DNA of 8,815 bases from JAAZBG01 sp964390065 (GCA_964390065.1 CAYMGX010000153.1:1-8815), one strand, 5' to 3'; shown: positions 1 to 6,600, numbered from the stretch's first letter. Program-made: numbers and translations. Notes: generated by a model not told the origin, from the sequence alone.

Positions 1-132
1 GATACCGGTATCAATATCCTGAAGTTCTTTTTCCAGAGCAGAAATTTCTTTTTCAATGTTGTCATTTGAGTCACCATAATCGATGTTGGATCCAGGTGCC
101 GGGACAGAGTTTTTACTATTGCCACAAATCAT
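1..132 (-). CDS. Unknown protein, N-terminal fragment (runs off left edge)
   Basis: An open frame of 44 codons reads from an ATG at 132 down to base 1 with no stop. An in-frame TGA lies two codons upstream, so the ATG cannot be extended. The visible part starts MICGNSKNSVPAPGSN and then turns acidic and helical with a heptad-like run (IEKEISALEKELQDI, residues about 26-40), which suggests a coiled coil. There is no signal peptide or membrane segment. Only a weak AGGA lies upstream, about 13 bases from the start. The family is not recognised. The gene points away from the flavoprotein gene across a long intergenic space. It could be a spurious open frame, but the absence of stops and the coherent helical composition favour a real gene. 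Confidence 0.5.
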   Translation of the reverse strand, partial: MICGNSKNSVPAPGSNIDYGDSNDNIEKEISALEKELQDIDTGI

Positions 133-286
133 AAGTCAGTATTTAAATCCTGTTGTGTCAGTAGGTTTTAAAACCATTGAATGCGTATGATCAGATATTT
201 GTAGTAAAATAGATATTGGAGGATACATAATACCCGTATAAGTGATTTATCCCAATATTTCCGATAGAAAATTGTGAATCCTGTTA

Positions 287-308
287 ATTTGTTTGGCCGG
301 AAACAAAT
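287..308. repeat. 22-bp interrupted palindrome
   Basis: Perfect 8-base arms ATTTGTTT / AAACAAAT flank GGCCGG. The size and symmetry fit a dimeric regulator's operator site or a small hairpin. It lies about 155 bases upstream of the start of the leftmost minus-strand gene and over 400 bases upstream of the flavoprotein gene, so its target is unclear. Confidence 0.4.
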
Positions 309-327
309 CGATCCCCCGCTGGAAGCG

Positions 328-364
328 CCCCCCTTAATAAAGAAGGGATATGGGGGGATTTTTT
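328..364 (+). terminator. Orphan terminator-like hairpin with T run
   Basis: A run of six C (328-333) can pair with six G (352-357), with an alternative inner pairing CCCTT / AAGGG, followed directly by A and six T. This is the form of an intrinsic terminator on the plus strand, yet no plus-strand gene lies upstream in the window. C-run / AATAA / G-run hairpins of this kind often occur as dispersed intergenic repeats, so it may be a repeat rather than a working terminator. Confidence 0.45.
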
Positions 365-404
365 ATCACGGTGGACTACAAATGCAAATATGTTAAATAC
401 GTCA

Positions 405-497
405 GTTCATTCGGAGGTCTGACGTAAGGGAGAGCGTTCTTGTCACATGCTAATGAGAAATCCCCTCCTTTACAGTCGGGGCCCGGAATTTGTCCAG
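405..497 (+). repeat. 93-bp structured repeat, copy 1
   Basis: About three quarters identical to 2634-2726, in the same orientation. It opens with GTTCATTCGGAGG, and the ends CTCCTTTACAGTCGGGG match exactly. The block GTAAGGGAG pairs with CTCCTTTAC, extended outward by CTGAC against GTCGG with one bulged A. The result is a long stem around a variable loop of about 30 bases. Differences between copies fall mostly in the loop or keep pairing through G-U wobbles, which points to selection on an RNA or cruciform structure. The copy is intergenic. Confidence 0.75.
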
Positions 498-682
498 ATA
501 TTTAACTCAAAACGTCCGATCGAATGATATGGTTAACTTTGCAAATTATCTATATAATTTATAAGATATAAGAGTTGAATGTAATAAATGGGTACGATTT
601 ATAACGCAAAGGCGATAAAAATAAGGTAAATTGTTTAGAAAAGTAAAAAAATCAGAACCTTAAATCTGTTTTATATTACTTT

Positions 683-705
683 AAAGCACAGATATTTTGT
701 GCTTT
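683..705 (+). promoter_or_regulatory. Hairpin upstream of flavoprotein gene
   Basis: Perfect 8-base arms AAAGCACA / TGTGCTTT surround a 7-base loop, followed by one more T. It lies 20 bases before the chosen ATG at 726 and overlaps the alternative GTG at 699, which makes that GTG less likely as a start. It may be a leader hairpin or a weak terminator of an incoming transcript. Confidence 0.4.
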
Positions 706-725
706 TATCACAATCAGGCAGTTGT

Positions 726-1901
726 ATGGGTGATACAAACCTTAAGAGTATATATGATATAGTTATTGTCGGCGCCGGACCTGCGGGTTTAAACACCGGG
801 GTACATCTCGCCGGTACAGATAAATCGTTGCTTCTTATCGATAAAATGATTCCATGGGAGCTTCCGATTCCTTGTGCTGAAGGTGTTGGGCGGCTTGGAT
901 TTCATGAGGCCCATAAAGATGTCCGTCAGTCCTGGATTCGTCAGAATATTACAAGCGCCTGTTATCATTCTCCGGACGGATCGATGATCAACTATACCGA
1001 TAAATTTGGCGGGTATATCATTAATCGCGCTGCAATGCAGCGTGATATGGCGGATGAAATAAAAGCGTCGGGTGGCGATCTGTTATTTAATGTAAAAGTG
1101 ACAGGAATTTCGAAAGAGCATGATAATCTCAGATCGGTCAGTCTGGCAGGCGGGGTATCAATTGACGCGAAAGTTGTTGTTGATGCTTCCGGGCCGATTG
1201 GTGGATTTGGCAAAGGTGAAAAAATCATTGGTAAACCGACAGATCTGGAACCTGCGTATTTCGTATGGGCTGAAAATGTAAATGTTGCGCTTGACAGAAT
1301 ACATATCTACACCTGCTCACATTATGCTCCCGGCGGGTATGTTTGGGTATTTCCACGGGAGAATCATTCCGCAAATATCGGAATTGTTATTGGTAAAAAA
1401 TATTTAGGTTCGGTTAATCTTCGGGTACTGCTGGATGAATTTCTTGAAAAAAATTTTCGTGGTGTGGAGATAAAAAAACGTTTTGCAGGATCAATTCCCT
1501 GTCATGTCAAAAAAGATTTGTTCGCAGTAAAAGGATTGATTAAAACAGGAGATAGCGCAAGTACGGTGAATCCGATTTCACGGGCCGGTATCAGTGAAGC
1601 ATTGCTTTGTGGAAAACTTGCTGCAAGGTGTGCACAGCGGATGGTTGATGCACACCATTCATGGGATGTAAACCGGGCAATCAGGGAGTATGAATCACAA
1701 TGGGACAAAATGCGCGGCAAACGGCATTCGAAACTTGCGCGTGTAAAGGGATCGCTGTTTGCTGTTCCTGATCGTGATTATGATGCTGCTGCGCACCTGT
1801 TATCTTCTGTTCCGCAGGATCAGCTTACCATGTCAAAAATTTTCCGTGCAAGTCTGGGGCGTTTTCCCCGCCTTGTCTGGGCAATGCGTCACCTTATGTA
1901 A
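726..1901 (+). CDS. Geranylgeranyl reductase family FAD-dependent oxidoreductase
   Basis: A 391-residue flavoprotein of the geranylgeranyl/digeranylgeranyl reductase family, within the PHBH-fold group. Members usually reduce isoprenoid double bonds on lipids or cofactors, though some act on other lipophilic substrates. Visible motifs are the N-terminal Rossmann GxGxxG (GAGPAG, residues 16-21), a conserved cysteine region PIPCAEGVGR near residue 50, VVVDASG in the middle, the family signature GGYVWVFP around residues 203-210, and the second FAD motif GDSAS near 275 followed by NPISRAGISEAL. There is no signal peptide. The start is placed at the ATG at 726 because AGG lies 7 bases upstream; an in-frame GTG at 699 has no ribosome site and sits in a hairpin. 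A phosphopantetheinyl transferase follows after 36 bases, probably in the same transcript, which hints at a lipid or polyketide-like pathway. The substrate cannot be read from sequence. Confidence 0.85.
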   Translation: MGDTNLKSIYDIVIVGAGPAGLNTGVHLAGTDKSLLLIDKMIPWELPIPCAEGVGRLGFHEAHKDVRQSWIRQNITSACYHSPDGSMINYTDKFGGYIINRAAMQRDMADEIKASGGDLLFNVKVTGISKEHDNLRSVSLAGGVSIDAKVVVDASGPIGGFGKGEKIIGKPTDLEPAYFVWAENVNVALDRIHIYTCSHYAPGGYVWVFPRENHSANIGIVIGKKYLGSVNLRVLLDEFLEKNFRGVEIKKRFAGSIPCHVKKDLFAVKGLIKTGDSASTVNPISRAGISEALLCGKLAARCAQRMVDAHHSWDVNRAIREYESQWDKMRGKRHSKLARVKGSLFAVPDRDYDAAAHLLSSVPQDQLTMSKIFRASLGRFPRLVWAMRHLM

Positions 1902-1937
1902 AATTACCTGTGTTGTCAATTATGAAAGCGGATTAAT

Positions 1938-2651
1938 GTGACTCTGCCATCTCTTTTTATTATTACAGTACCATCAGATCTGGATGATCCAGCCTATTAT
2001 AAACTGCTGAATCTGCTTCCTCAAGATCGTGTTGACAGGATTAGAAAATTCCACTTTCGACGAAACGCACTGCAGAGTTTGTGTGGTGAGCTGATCAGCA
2101 GGATCAAGCTTGCAGAATTTCTTGGAATTGATATGGCAAAGGTAGACATTCAGAGAGATGAGTTTGGTAAACCTCATTGTGTCAATTCGAGCAGACTGTT
2201 CTTTAATGTTGCCCATTCCGGTAATCTGGTTGCGGCTGCGTTTGACAATAATGTCGTTGGTGTGGATATTGAGAATATACGCAATACCGATTTGGCAATT
2301 GCAGACCGGTTCTTCACAAAAAATGAGGCAGCATTACTAAAAACAAAACCAGAAACAGACCAGCGGGATTTCTTTTTTAAACTCTGGACACTCAAAGAGA
2401 GCTTTATCAAGGCTGAAGGAAAAGGTCTTTCTATACCACTTGACTCTTTTGAGTTTGATGTTGACAATATGGGTGTTATACATTTTACTAATCTGTCGGC
2501 AGAGAAATACCGTACATACAGATTCAGGCATTATGAAACACTACCGGGGTATAACTGTGCATTGTGTAGTGGATCAGGAAATTTTCCGCAGGATATAATC
2601 CGTCTCGGATTCGATTATTTTTCAACCCGGATTGTTCATTCGGAGGCCTGA
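1938..2651 (+). CDS. 4'-phosphopantetheinyl transferase, Sfp type
   Basis: A 237-residue enzyme that transfers the phosphopantetheine arm of CoA to a serine on acyl or peptidyl carrier proteins. Key motifs are FGKPH (CoA binding region), NVAHSG at residues 90-95, GVDIE at 108-112 with the Mg-binding D110 and E112, and WTLKESFIKAEGKG from W150, with E154 and K158 in the catalytic helix. Length suits the Sfp/HetI group rather than the short AcpS type. The start is a GTG at 1938; an in-frame TGA at 1923 rules out a longer form, and AAGCGGA upstream may serve as ribosome site. It probably forms an operon with the reductase 36 bases upstream. The last codons and the TGA lie inside the 93-bp repeat, so the tail VHSEA is repeat-encoded. 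Its carrier protein partner is not in the window. Confidence 0.93.
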   Translation: MTLPSLFIITVPSDLDDPAYYKLLNLLPQDRVDRIRKFHFRRNALQSLCGELISRIKLAEFLGIDMAKVDIQRDEFGKPHCVNSSRLFFNVAHSGNLVAAAFDNNVVGVDIENIRNTDLAIADRFFTKNEAALLKTKPETDQRDFFFKLWTLKESFIKAEGKGLSIPLDSFEFDVDNMGVIHFTNLSAEKYRTYRFRHYETLPGYNCALCSGSGNFPQDIIRLGFDYFSTRIVHSEA

Positions 2652-2726
2652 TCGTAAGAGAGGGCATTCTTTTTATGTGTCAATGGGAACCCCCTCCTTT
2701 ACAGTCGGGGCTCTGAATCCGACCAG
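2634..2726 (+). repeat. 93-bp structured repeat, copy 2
   Basis: Second copy of the repeat at 405-497, same orientation. Stem: GTAAGAGAGGG against CCCCTCCTTTAC, extended by CCTGAT against GTCGGGG with G-U pairs. It begins inside the phosphopantetheinyl transferase gene, supplies its stop codon, and ends 25 bases before the end of the convergent dCMP deaminase gene. The stem lies exactly between two convergent genes, so it may also act as a bidirectional terminator, though no clean T run follows. Confidence 0.75.
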
Positions 2727-2750
2727 CTACCTCCTGTCACTGGTTACACG

Positions 2751-3221
2751 TCACACGTCACGTATTTCAAGCTGTTCCAGCTTAATACCTGCCTGCTCTG
2801 CAACCGAAAGAATACGTTCATCACGATAAAATTCAAGGAAAACAATACGCTTGATGCCGCTGTTAGCGATAAGCTTGAAACAGTTCCAGCATGGTGATGC
2901 TGTTACGTAAATATCCGCACCGTCAATGGATGTACCGTTTTTCGCAGCCTGAATTATGGCGTTTGCTTCAGCATGAACGGTTGCAACGCAATGCCCGTTG
3001 TCCATCATGTGACCGGCATCATCACAGTGGGGAAGTCCGCGAATGCTGCCATTGTATCCTGTTGACAATATGGTTTTGTCCCGTACGATAACAGCCCCGA
3101 CATGTTTACGGTCGCATGTCGCACGGGTAGCTGCCTGTACAGCAATATTCATGAAATACTGGTCCCAGGAGACACGCTTCCCGCTTGATGGTAATTTATT
3201 TACAGTTGATTCTGTTGACAT
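2751..3221 (-). CDS. dCMP deaminase (deoxycytidylate deaminase, ComEB-like)
   Basis: A 156-residue cytoplasmic zinc enzyme of the cytidine/deoxycytidylate deaminase family, which converts dCMP to dUMP for thymidylate synthesis. The zinc site is complete: HAEANAI with H83 and the proton-shuttling E85, and PCWNC with C111 and C114. The substrate-side region CDRKHVGAVIVRD and the GYNGSIRGLPHCDD segment are typical of dCMP deaminases rather than free cytidine deaminases. The length is normal for the bacterial form. The start at 3221 has an AAAGGAA ribosome site about 8 bases upstream. The gene lies downstream of rpiB on the same strand, separated by 148 bases with a strong hairpin, so co-transcription is possible but may be attenuated. 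Confidence 0.92.
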   Translation of the reverse strand: MSTESTVNKLPSSGKRVSWDQYFMNIAVQAATRATCDRKHVGAVIVRDKTILSTGYNGSIRGLPHCDDAGHMMDNGHCVATVHAEANAIIQAAKNGTSIDGADIYVTASPCWNCFKLIANSGIKRIVFLEFYRDERILSVAEQAGIKLEQLEIRDV

Positions 3222-3324
3222 GCTGCAATTCCTTTAAAGTGTATAGTTGTTCTGTGAATCTGCACAGGAGTGTACTCCATCACCGTTCGGTTAAATTGGC
3301 AAGAAGACTTTCGTGCTGGTTGCT

Positions 3325-3362
3325 CGTCCCCACCCGCTCGGTTTTGCGAACGGGTGGGGACG
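3325..3362. terminator. Strong GC hairpin between rpiB and dCMP deaminase genes
   Basis: Perfect 12-base arms CGTCCCCACCCG / CGGGTGGGGACG enclose a 14-base loop. On the plus strand it is followed by TTTCTTTT, on the minus strand by mixed sequence. It lies just past the end of rpiB (minus strand), so by position it should stop or weaken rpiB transcription, yet the T-rich tail is on the other side. It could be a Rho-assisted terminator, an mRNA-stabilising 3' hairpin, or a repeat. Confidence 0.6.
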
Positions 3363-3369
3363 TTTCTTT

Positions 3370-3825
3370 TCAGCAGTTAATATCCATTTCGTCAATTCTT
3401 CCCTGATGTCTGCCACCTTCAAATTCTGTTGCAAACCATGAATCCATGATCTCTGCAGCGACGACCTGTGTTGTGGTTCTTCCGCCAAGCACAAGTACAT
3501 TTGAATCATTATGCAGACGTGACATGCGTGCCATATCAGGAGAATAGCACAATGCTGCCCGCACTTTCTTTACACGATTTGCTGCAATTGATGCACCAAT
3601 ACCGGTTCCACACATAAGAATCCCGCGTGAGTACTTTCCACTCGAAACAAGTTCGGCAAGTTTAAAAGCAAACTGCGGATATCCATCTTGGGGATCCAGT
3701 TTTTCCGCACCGGCATCAAAGAATGGAATCCCTTTTTCTGTAAGGTACTTTTTTACATACTCTTTCATCTCAAATCCGGCATGATCACTCGCGACCACAA
3801 CCGGACTCATGTTTCCCTGTACCAT
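3370..3825 (-). CDS. rpiB: Ribose-5-phosphate isomerase B (RpiB/LacAB family)
   Basis: A 151-residue cytoplasmic isomerase interconverting ribose 5-phosphate and ribulose 5-phosphate in the pentose phosphate pathway. Visible family motifs are ASDHAGF at residues 12-18, the active-site loop MCGTGIG with C72 and T74, the HND motif at 105-107, VLGGR, and the phosphate-binding tail EGGRHQGR near 136-143. The length is standard. The start is placed at 3825 because AAAGGAT sits 6 bases upstream; an open frame extends to 3879, but the extra residues (MICTFVFLNN...) have no counterpart in the family, and ATG 3810 is a weaker alternative. Some LacA/LacB relatives act on other sugar phosphates; the single complete RpiB-like active site favours the isomerase B call. 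It is followed by the dCMP deaminase gene on the same strand. Confidence 0.92.
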   Translation of the reverse strand: MVQGNMSPVVVASDHAGFEMKEYVKKYLTEKGIPFFDAGAEKLDPQDGYPQFAFKLAELVSSGKYSRGILMCGTGIGASIAANRVKKVRAALCYSPDMARMSRLHNDSNVLVLGGRTTTQVVAAEIMDSWFATEFEGGRHQGRIDEMDINC

Positions 3826-4083
3826 TTGTAATCCTTTTTTTATGGTGTAATTGTTCAAAAATACAAAAGTGCATATCAATGGACAATCTTTTCAATAATC
3901 CAATAACCACGAGTGCTCTTTTACGGTATATTCAAATCATGAAAATTGCATTGTTTAATAACAGAAGAATTATTACAGGTAGTAAAAACCACGATCTTTA
4001 TTCAATATCACTGTTTTGCCAATGCTTTGAGATACTATTTTTTAATTTGTCGATACATGGTGGCAGGCCTGAAAGGATAGATA

Positions 4084-4818
4084 ATGGAACAATCAGAATA
4101 TATACGCATGTTTAAACAGGAAAATGAGTATTGGTGGTATCGTGGTTTACATGACCTGGTTGAATACTTTATTTTGAAAAAGGCAGGATCTTCAAAAAGT
4201 ATTACGTTATTTGATGCTGGTTGCGGTACCGGGCGTATGCTTGAGATCGCAAAAAAATATGGAAATGTTGCAGGAATAGATTTCTCCAGCGATGCGGTTG
4301 AGTTTTGCAGACAGCGTGGATTAAAAGATGTCGTTCAGGGTGATTTGAATACCTGGAAATGCGGTTGGTCACAATACGATATAATCTTTTCGCTTGATGT
4401 CTTATACCATAAAGAGATTATTGATCAGGAAAAAATTATCTGCGAATTTGCACGGGCATTAAAACCAGAGGGCATACTGATTCTAAACCTTCCGGCTTTT
4501 CAATGCCTCTTCCGCAATCACGATCGTGTTGTGCACACCGCCCGCCGGTATACAAAAAATGAGGTTGCATCTTTATTAAAAAAAGCCGGATTTAGTATTT
4601 TATACAATAATTACCGTTTACCACCCCTTTTTCTTGTAATTCTGATAAAAAGACTCTTCGAGAAAGCTGATGATGCAGAATCTGATTTGGATAAGACTCT
4701 AAACCGGATAACTAACAAGTTGTTATATACCTATAACCGATTGGAAAATATAGTACACCGATTAAAAATACCATTGCCGTTTGGAACAAGTGTCTTTACG
4801 GTTGCGGTAAAGAAATAG
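4084..4818 (+). CDS. Class I SAM-dependent methyltransferase
   Basis: A 244-residue protein with a Rossmann-type methyltransferase core. Motif I is FDAGCGTGRM at about residues 43-52, the acidic residue after strand 2 is D66 in GIDFSS, and motif IV-like DIIFSLDVLYH and LKPEGILILNLP follow. The N-terminal ENEYWWYRGLHDLV is typical of a group of methyltransferases that carry a WW-x-x-x-(R/H) signature before the core and are often found near glycan or lipid synthesis genes. The segment HTARRYTKNEVASLLKKAGF is also family-typical. A hydrophobic stretch LPPLFLVILIK near residue 180 may touch a membrane or lipid substrate. AAAGGA lies 6 bases before the ATG. It stands alone between divergent rpiB and the sigma operon; the substrate is unknown. 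Confidence 0.85.
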   Translation: MEQSEYIRMFKQENEYWWYRGLHDLVEYFILKKAGSSKSITLFDAGCGTGRMLEIAKKYGNVAGIDFSSDAVEFCRQRGLKDVVQGDLNTWKCGWSQYDIIFSLDVLYHKEIIDQEKIICEFARALKPEGILILNLPAFQCLFRNHDRVVHTARRYTKNEVASLLKKAGFSILYNNYRLPPLFLVILIKRLFEKADDAESDLDKTLNRITNKLLYTYNRLENIVHRLKIPLPFGTSVFTVAVKK

Positions 4819-4900
4819 TTAATGATAGCCGGGAAATTGATACTTATTCTCATGGTTATTAGAGGGTGAAATTTTCTACGTATTATTTTCCAAAAGTTTT

Positions 4901-4929
4901 GTAACATTTATAGCACATAATCATCTAAT
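4901..4929 (+). promoter_or_regulatory. Possible ECF-type promoter of the sigma operon
   Basis: GTAACA (4901-4906) and TCTAAT (4924-4929) are separated by 17 bases and lie 17 bases before the sigma factor's ATG. An AAC-containing -35 and a TCTAA-like -10 recall promoters of ECF sigma factors, which often drive their own operon. The match is by eye only, and an ordinary sigma-70 promoter in this AT-rich spacer is equally possible. Confidence 0.3.
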
Positions 4930-4946
4930 CTCATGGAAACAGATTT

Positions 4947-5495
4947 ATGAAAGAACTTGATTCAATAACATTACACCGGGCTATAAAGGGTGATAGGAAA
5001 GCGTTTAAAGCGCTGTATGACCATTATTCTCCGTTTGTGTGGCGGATTGTTTTCAAGATGGTTTCGGGGGATCAGATTTTGGCTCAGGAGCTTTTACAGG
5101 AAACATTTGTAAAACTTCACAGTGCTCTTAATAATTTCAGGGGCGAATCCGGTATAGCAACCTGGATTTATAGAATTGCATATAACCTTGCTATAACAGC
5201 ATTTAATCAGCGAAAACGATTTACAACACTTGATGAAACAGAAACGGTGTTGGCAGGGAACGAACGGACAGATTCTTATGACAACAGCGAGTTTATCAAA
5301 AAGGTGCTTGCTCAGTTAAGTGCGGATGACCGGTTTCTGCTGGTTGCCAGAGAAGTTGACGGGATGAGTTATGATGAAATATCGGAAGTTACGGGTCAAA
5401 ACGAAGGTGCTTTGCGTACCAGACTCCACAGGATCAAAGAACAACTTCGTAGTCAGTCTGAAAAACTACTTGCCGGGAGGAGTTTACATGCGTAA
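4947..5495 (+). CDS. ECF-family RNA polymerase sigma factor
   Basis: A 182-residue sigma-70 family protein with only regions 2 and 4, as in extracytoplasmic-function sigma factors. Region 2 spans about residues 10-90: GDRKAFKALYDHYSPFVWR, then AQELLQETFVKLHSALNNFRG and the -10-reading WIYRIAYNLAIT. Region 4 spans about 115-170, with LSADDRFLLVAREVDGMSYDEISEVTGQNEGALRTRLHRIKEQLR as the -35-reading helix-turn-helix. There is no C-terminal extension. The stop overlaps the start of the next gene by 8 bases, so translation is coupled. Together with the downstream small membrane protein and periplasmic LTxxQ protein it forms an envelope-sensing module. A possible autoregulated promoter lies directly upstream. 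Confidence 0.93.
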   Translation: MKELDSITLHRAIKGDRKAFKALYDHYSPFVWRIVFKMVSGDQILAQELLQETFVKLHSALNNFRGESGIATWIYRIAYNLAITAFNQRKRFTTLDETETVLAGNERTDSYDNSEFIKKVLAQLSADDRFLLVAREVDGMSYDEISEVTGQNEGALRTRLHRIKEQLRSQSEKLLAGRSLHA

Positions 5496-5802
5496 TGATA
5501 ATGATTTACAAAAAGAATTGTTTGATGTTCCTCCGGTACCAACGGATGCGTTCTCCAATATTGAGCACCGGATTTACAATAGAAGCCTGAAACAAAAAAT
5601 TGTTATATCACTGGCGGCATCATTGCTTCTGGTCGCCGGAGCGTTAACAATTGTAAATATTAATAATCAACAAGTCGAACAGGCTGCGCTTGCTGATGAG
5701 ATTATTGAGGAACTTGACTTTGCAAGAAGTTTCATTAACGGGGATGAAACATATCAGGATAGTGATGCACTTGCATTAATAGTGAATGGCGCCAGAGAAT
5801 AA
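5488..5802 (+). CDS. Small single-pass membrane protein, probable anti-sigma factor
   Basis: A 104-residue protein with a hydrophilic N-terminus (residues 1-36, MRNDNDLQKELFDVPP...), one transmembrane helix (about 38-58, IVISLAASLLLVAGALTIV), and an acidic C-terminal part of about 45 residues. The ATG at 5488 overlaps the sigma gene's end and follows a strong GGGAGGAG ribosome site 5 bases away; an open frame reaching back to 5371 is only read-through of the sigma gene. The location right after an ECF gene and the topology (short cytosolic segment, one helix) suggest an anti-sigma factor like CnrY. The HxxxCxxC zinc motif of ZAS-type anti-sigma factors is absent. Function is inferred from context; no family signature is recognised. 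Confidence 0.65.
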   Translation: MRNDNDLQKELFDVPPVPTDAFSNIEHRIYNRSLKQKIVISLAASLLLVAGALTIVNINNQQVEQAALADEIIEELDFARSFINGDETYQDSDALALIVNGARE

Positions 5803-5833
5803 GAATCTTCATACTCAACGAAAGGATTATGGT

Positions 5834-6313
5834 ATGCGTATTAGTACAATTATAATCAGTGTTTTTACTGTATCATTGTTAGTATCACCTGTATGGAGCC
5901 AAATGGGTCAGCATGCACGGTGGATGTCAGACCTTGGCTTAACTCAGGAGCAACAATCGAAACTGCTTAAAATACACAACGAAAAAAGAGAGAGCAGTGT
6001 AAAACATCGGGATAGTATCGCTTCTGTGCGACTTAAAATCAAAAATGAACTCGTTCAACCGAATCCATCAAAACAGAACCTTGATGCGTATGCTGTAGCG
6101 TTAGGTAAACTGCATTCAGAGCAGATACAAAACAATACAGAACAAATGCTGAAAATTAAAGAAATTCTGACACCGGAACAATTCAGTAAAATGATTGACA
6201 AAGGATGGAAAGGTCAGGGAAAAGGCATGCATGGAAGGTATAAAGGTAAACGGGGCCCTGGAGCCGATGCCGGTTGTACTGACAAAAACGCTCATTATGG
6301 AGATGTAAAGTAA
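5834..6313 (+). CDS. Periplasmic LTxxQ (CpxP/Spy/CnrX-like) protein
   Basis: A 159-residue exported protein. Residues 1-22 form a signal peptide (MRISTIIISVFTVSLLVSPVWS, cleavage likely after the last S). The mature part is helical with two LTxxQ motifs, LTQEQ at 36-40 and LTPEQ at 112-116, the mark of the CpxP/Spy/CnrX fold of envelope stress and metal-sensing proteins. The C-terminal 35 residues are rich in Gly and Lys with scattered His and one Cys (GKGMHGRYKGKRG...CTDKNAHYG), which could bind metal or an anionic ligand. AAAGGA lies 7 bases before the ATG at 5834; the frame opens at 5786 inside the upstream gene but has no ribosome site there. It lies 31 bases behind the membrane protein gene and ahead of a terminator, so it is the last gene of the operon. 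Confidence 0.8.
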   Translation: MRISTIIISVFTVSLLVSPVWSQMGQHARWMSDLGLTQEQQSKLLKIHNEKRESSVKHRDSIASVRLKIKNELVQPNPSKQNLDAYAVALGKLHSEQIQNNTEQMLKIKEILTPEQFSKMIDKGWKGQGKGMHGRYKGKRGPGADAGCTDKNAHYGDVK

Positions 6314-6339
6314 TAACGCTTGTCCATTCCGGGGTACAG

Positions 6340-6372
6340 AAAAAGGAGAGCCTGATTAGACTCTCCTTTTTT
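6340..6372 (+). terminator. Intrinsic terminator of the sigma operon
   Basis: An 11-base stem AAAAAGGAGAG / CTCTCCTTTTT encloses a 10-base loop and ends in a run of six T. It lies 26 bases after the stop of the LTxxQ gene. Form and position are typical of a Rho-independent terminator. Confidence 0.92.
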
Positions 6373-6497
6373 ATAATAATCATGTTCTTCTGCAGATCCA
6401 AACGAGATTTGCGATTTATCCATTCTATTCGAAAAGTCAACCATATATTTTCCTTTCTTTTATCCTTTCTCTTTCTTGCACGGGTTCAGTATGGGGC

Positions 6498-6600
6498 AAC
6501 AACGTGTCGCGGCACTCGCTTACTGTACCATAAAGTAATGCGGAGTCTTCGGAGCTTTACTTTATGGTATGGCAAGCTGGCGCTGTTATTCGATGTTGTT
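6498..6600. repeat. Junction A: imperfect palindrome, attC-like
   Basis: The outer arms are AACAAC (6498-6503) and GTTGTT (6595-6600). The inner arms TACCATAAAGTAATGC (6526-6541) and GCTTTACTTTATGGTA (6554-6569) match with one mismatch around a 12-base loop. Between them the two sides pair only in part (GCGGCACTCGCTT against AAGCTGGCGC), which leaves bulged bases. It shares CGCTGTTAT..GATGTTG with junction B. Confidence 0.75.

Larger units (their letters stand above)
133..725. other. Long intergenic region with structured elements
   Basis: No open frame worth calling lies on either strand here. The region holds a palindrome (287-308), a G/C-run hairpin with a T tail (328-364), the first copy of a 93-bp hairpin repeat (405-497), then very AT-rich sequence (about 520-680) and a short hairpin (683-705) just before the flavoprotein gene. 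The promoters of the two divergent genes must lie here, but no convincing -35/-10 pair was found. Confidence 0.7.

Noticed and set aside
699..725. A GTG start at 699 giving nine more residues to the flavoprotein.
   Set aside because: No ribosome site precedes it, it lies in a hairpin arm, and the ATG at 726 is spaced well from AGG and leaves a normal N-terminus before the FAD motif.
3826..3879. A longer rpiB start at 3879 adding 18 residues.
   Set aside because: The added residues are hydrophobic and unlike the family. The ATG at 3825 has AAAGGAT at the right distance and gives the standard length.
3879..4115. A 78-codon plus-strand frame in the rpiB/methyltransferase intergenic region.
   Set aside because: It overlaps the well-supported methyltransferase start, has no ribosome site, and its product has no family-like features.
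4819..4860. A possible terminator after the methyltransferase gene.
   Set aside because: Only a weak partial pairing (AATGATAGCC against GGTTATT) was found and no T run follows.
6295..6444. A 49-codon minus-strand frame starting ATG at 6444 behind a purine-rich AAAGGA stretch.
   Set aside because: It runs through the sigma operon terminator and into the end of the LTxxQ gene. Its protein has no recognisable features, and the terminator stem explains part of its sequence.
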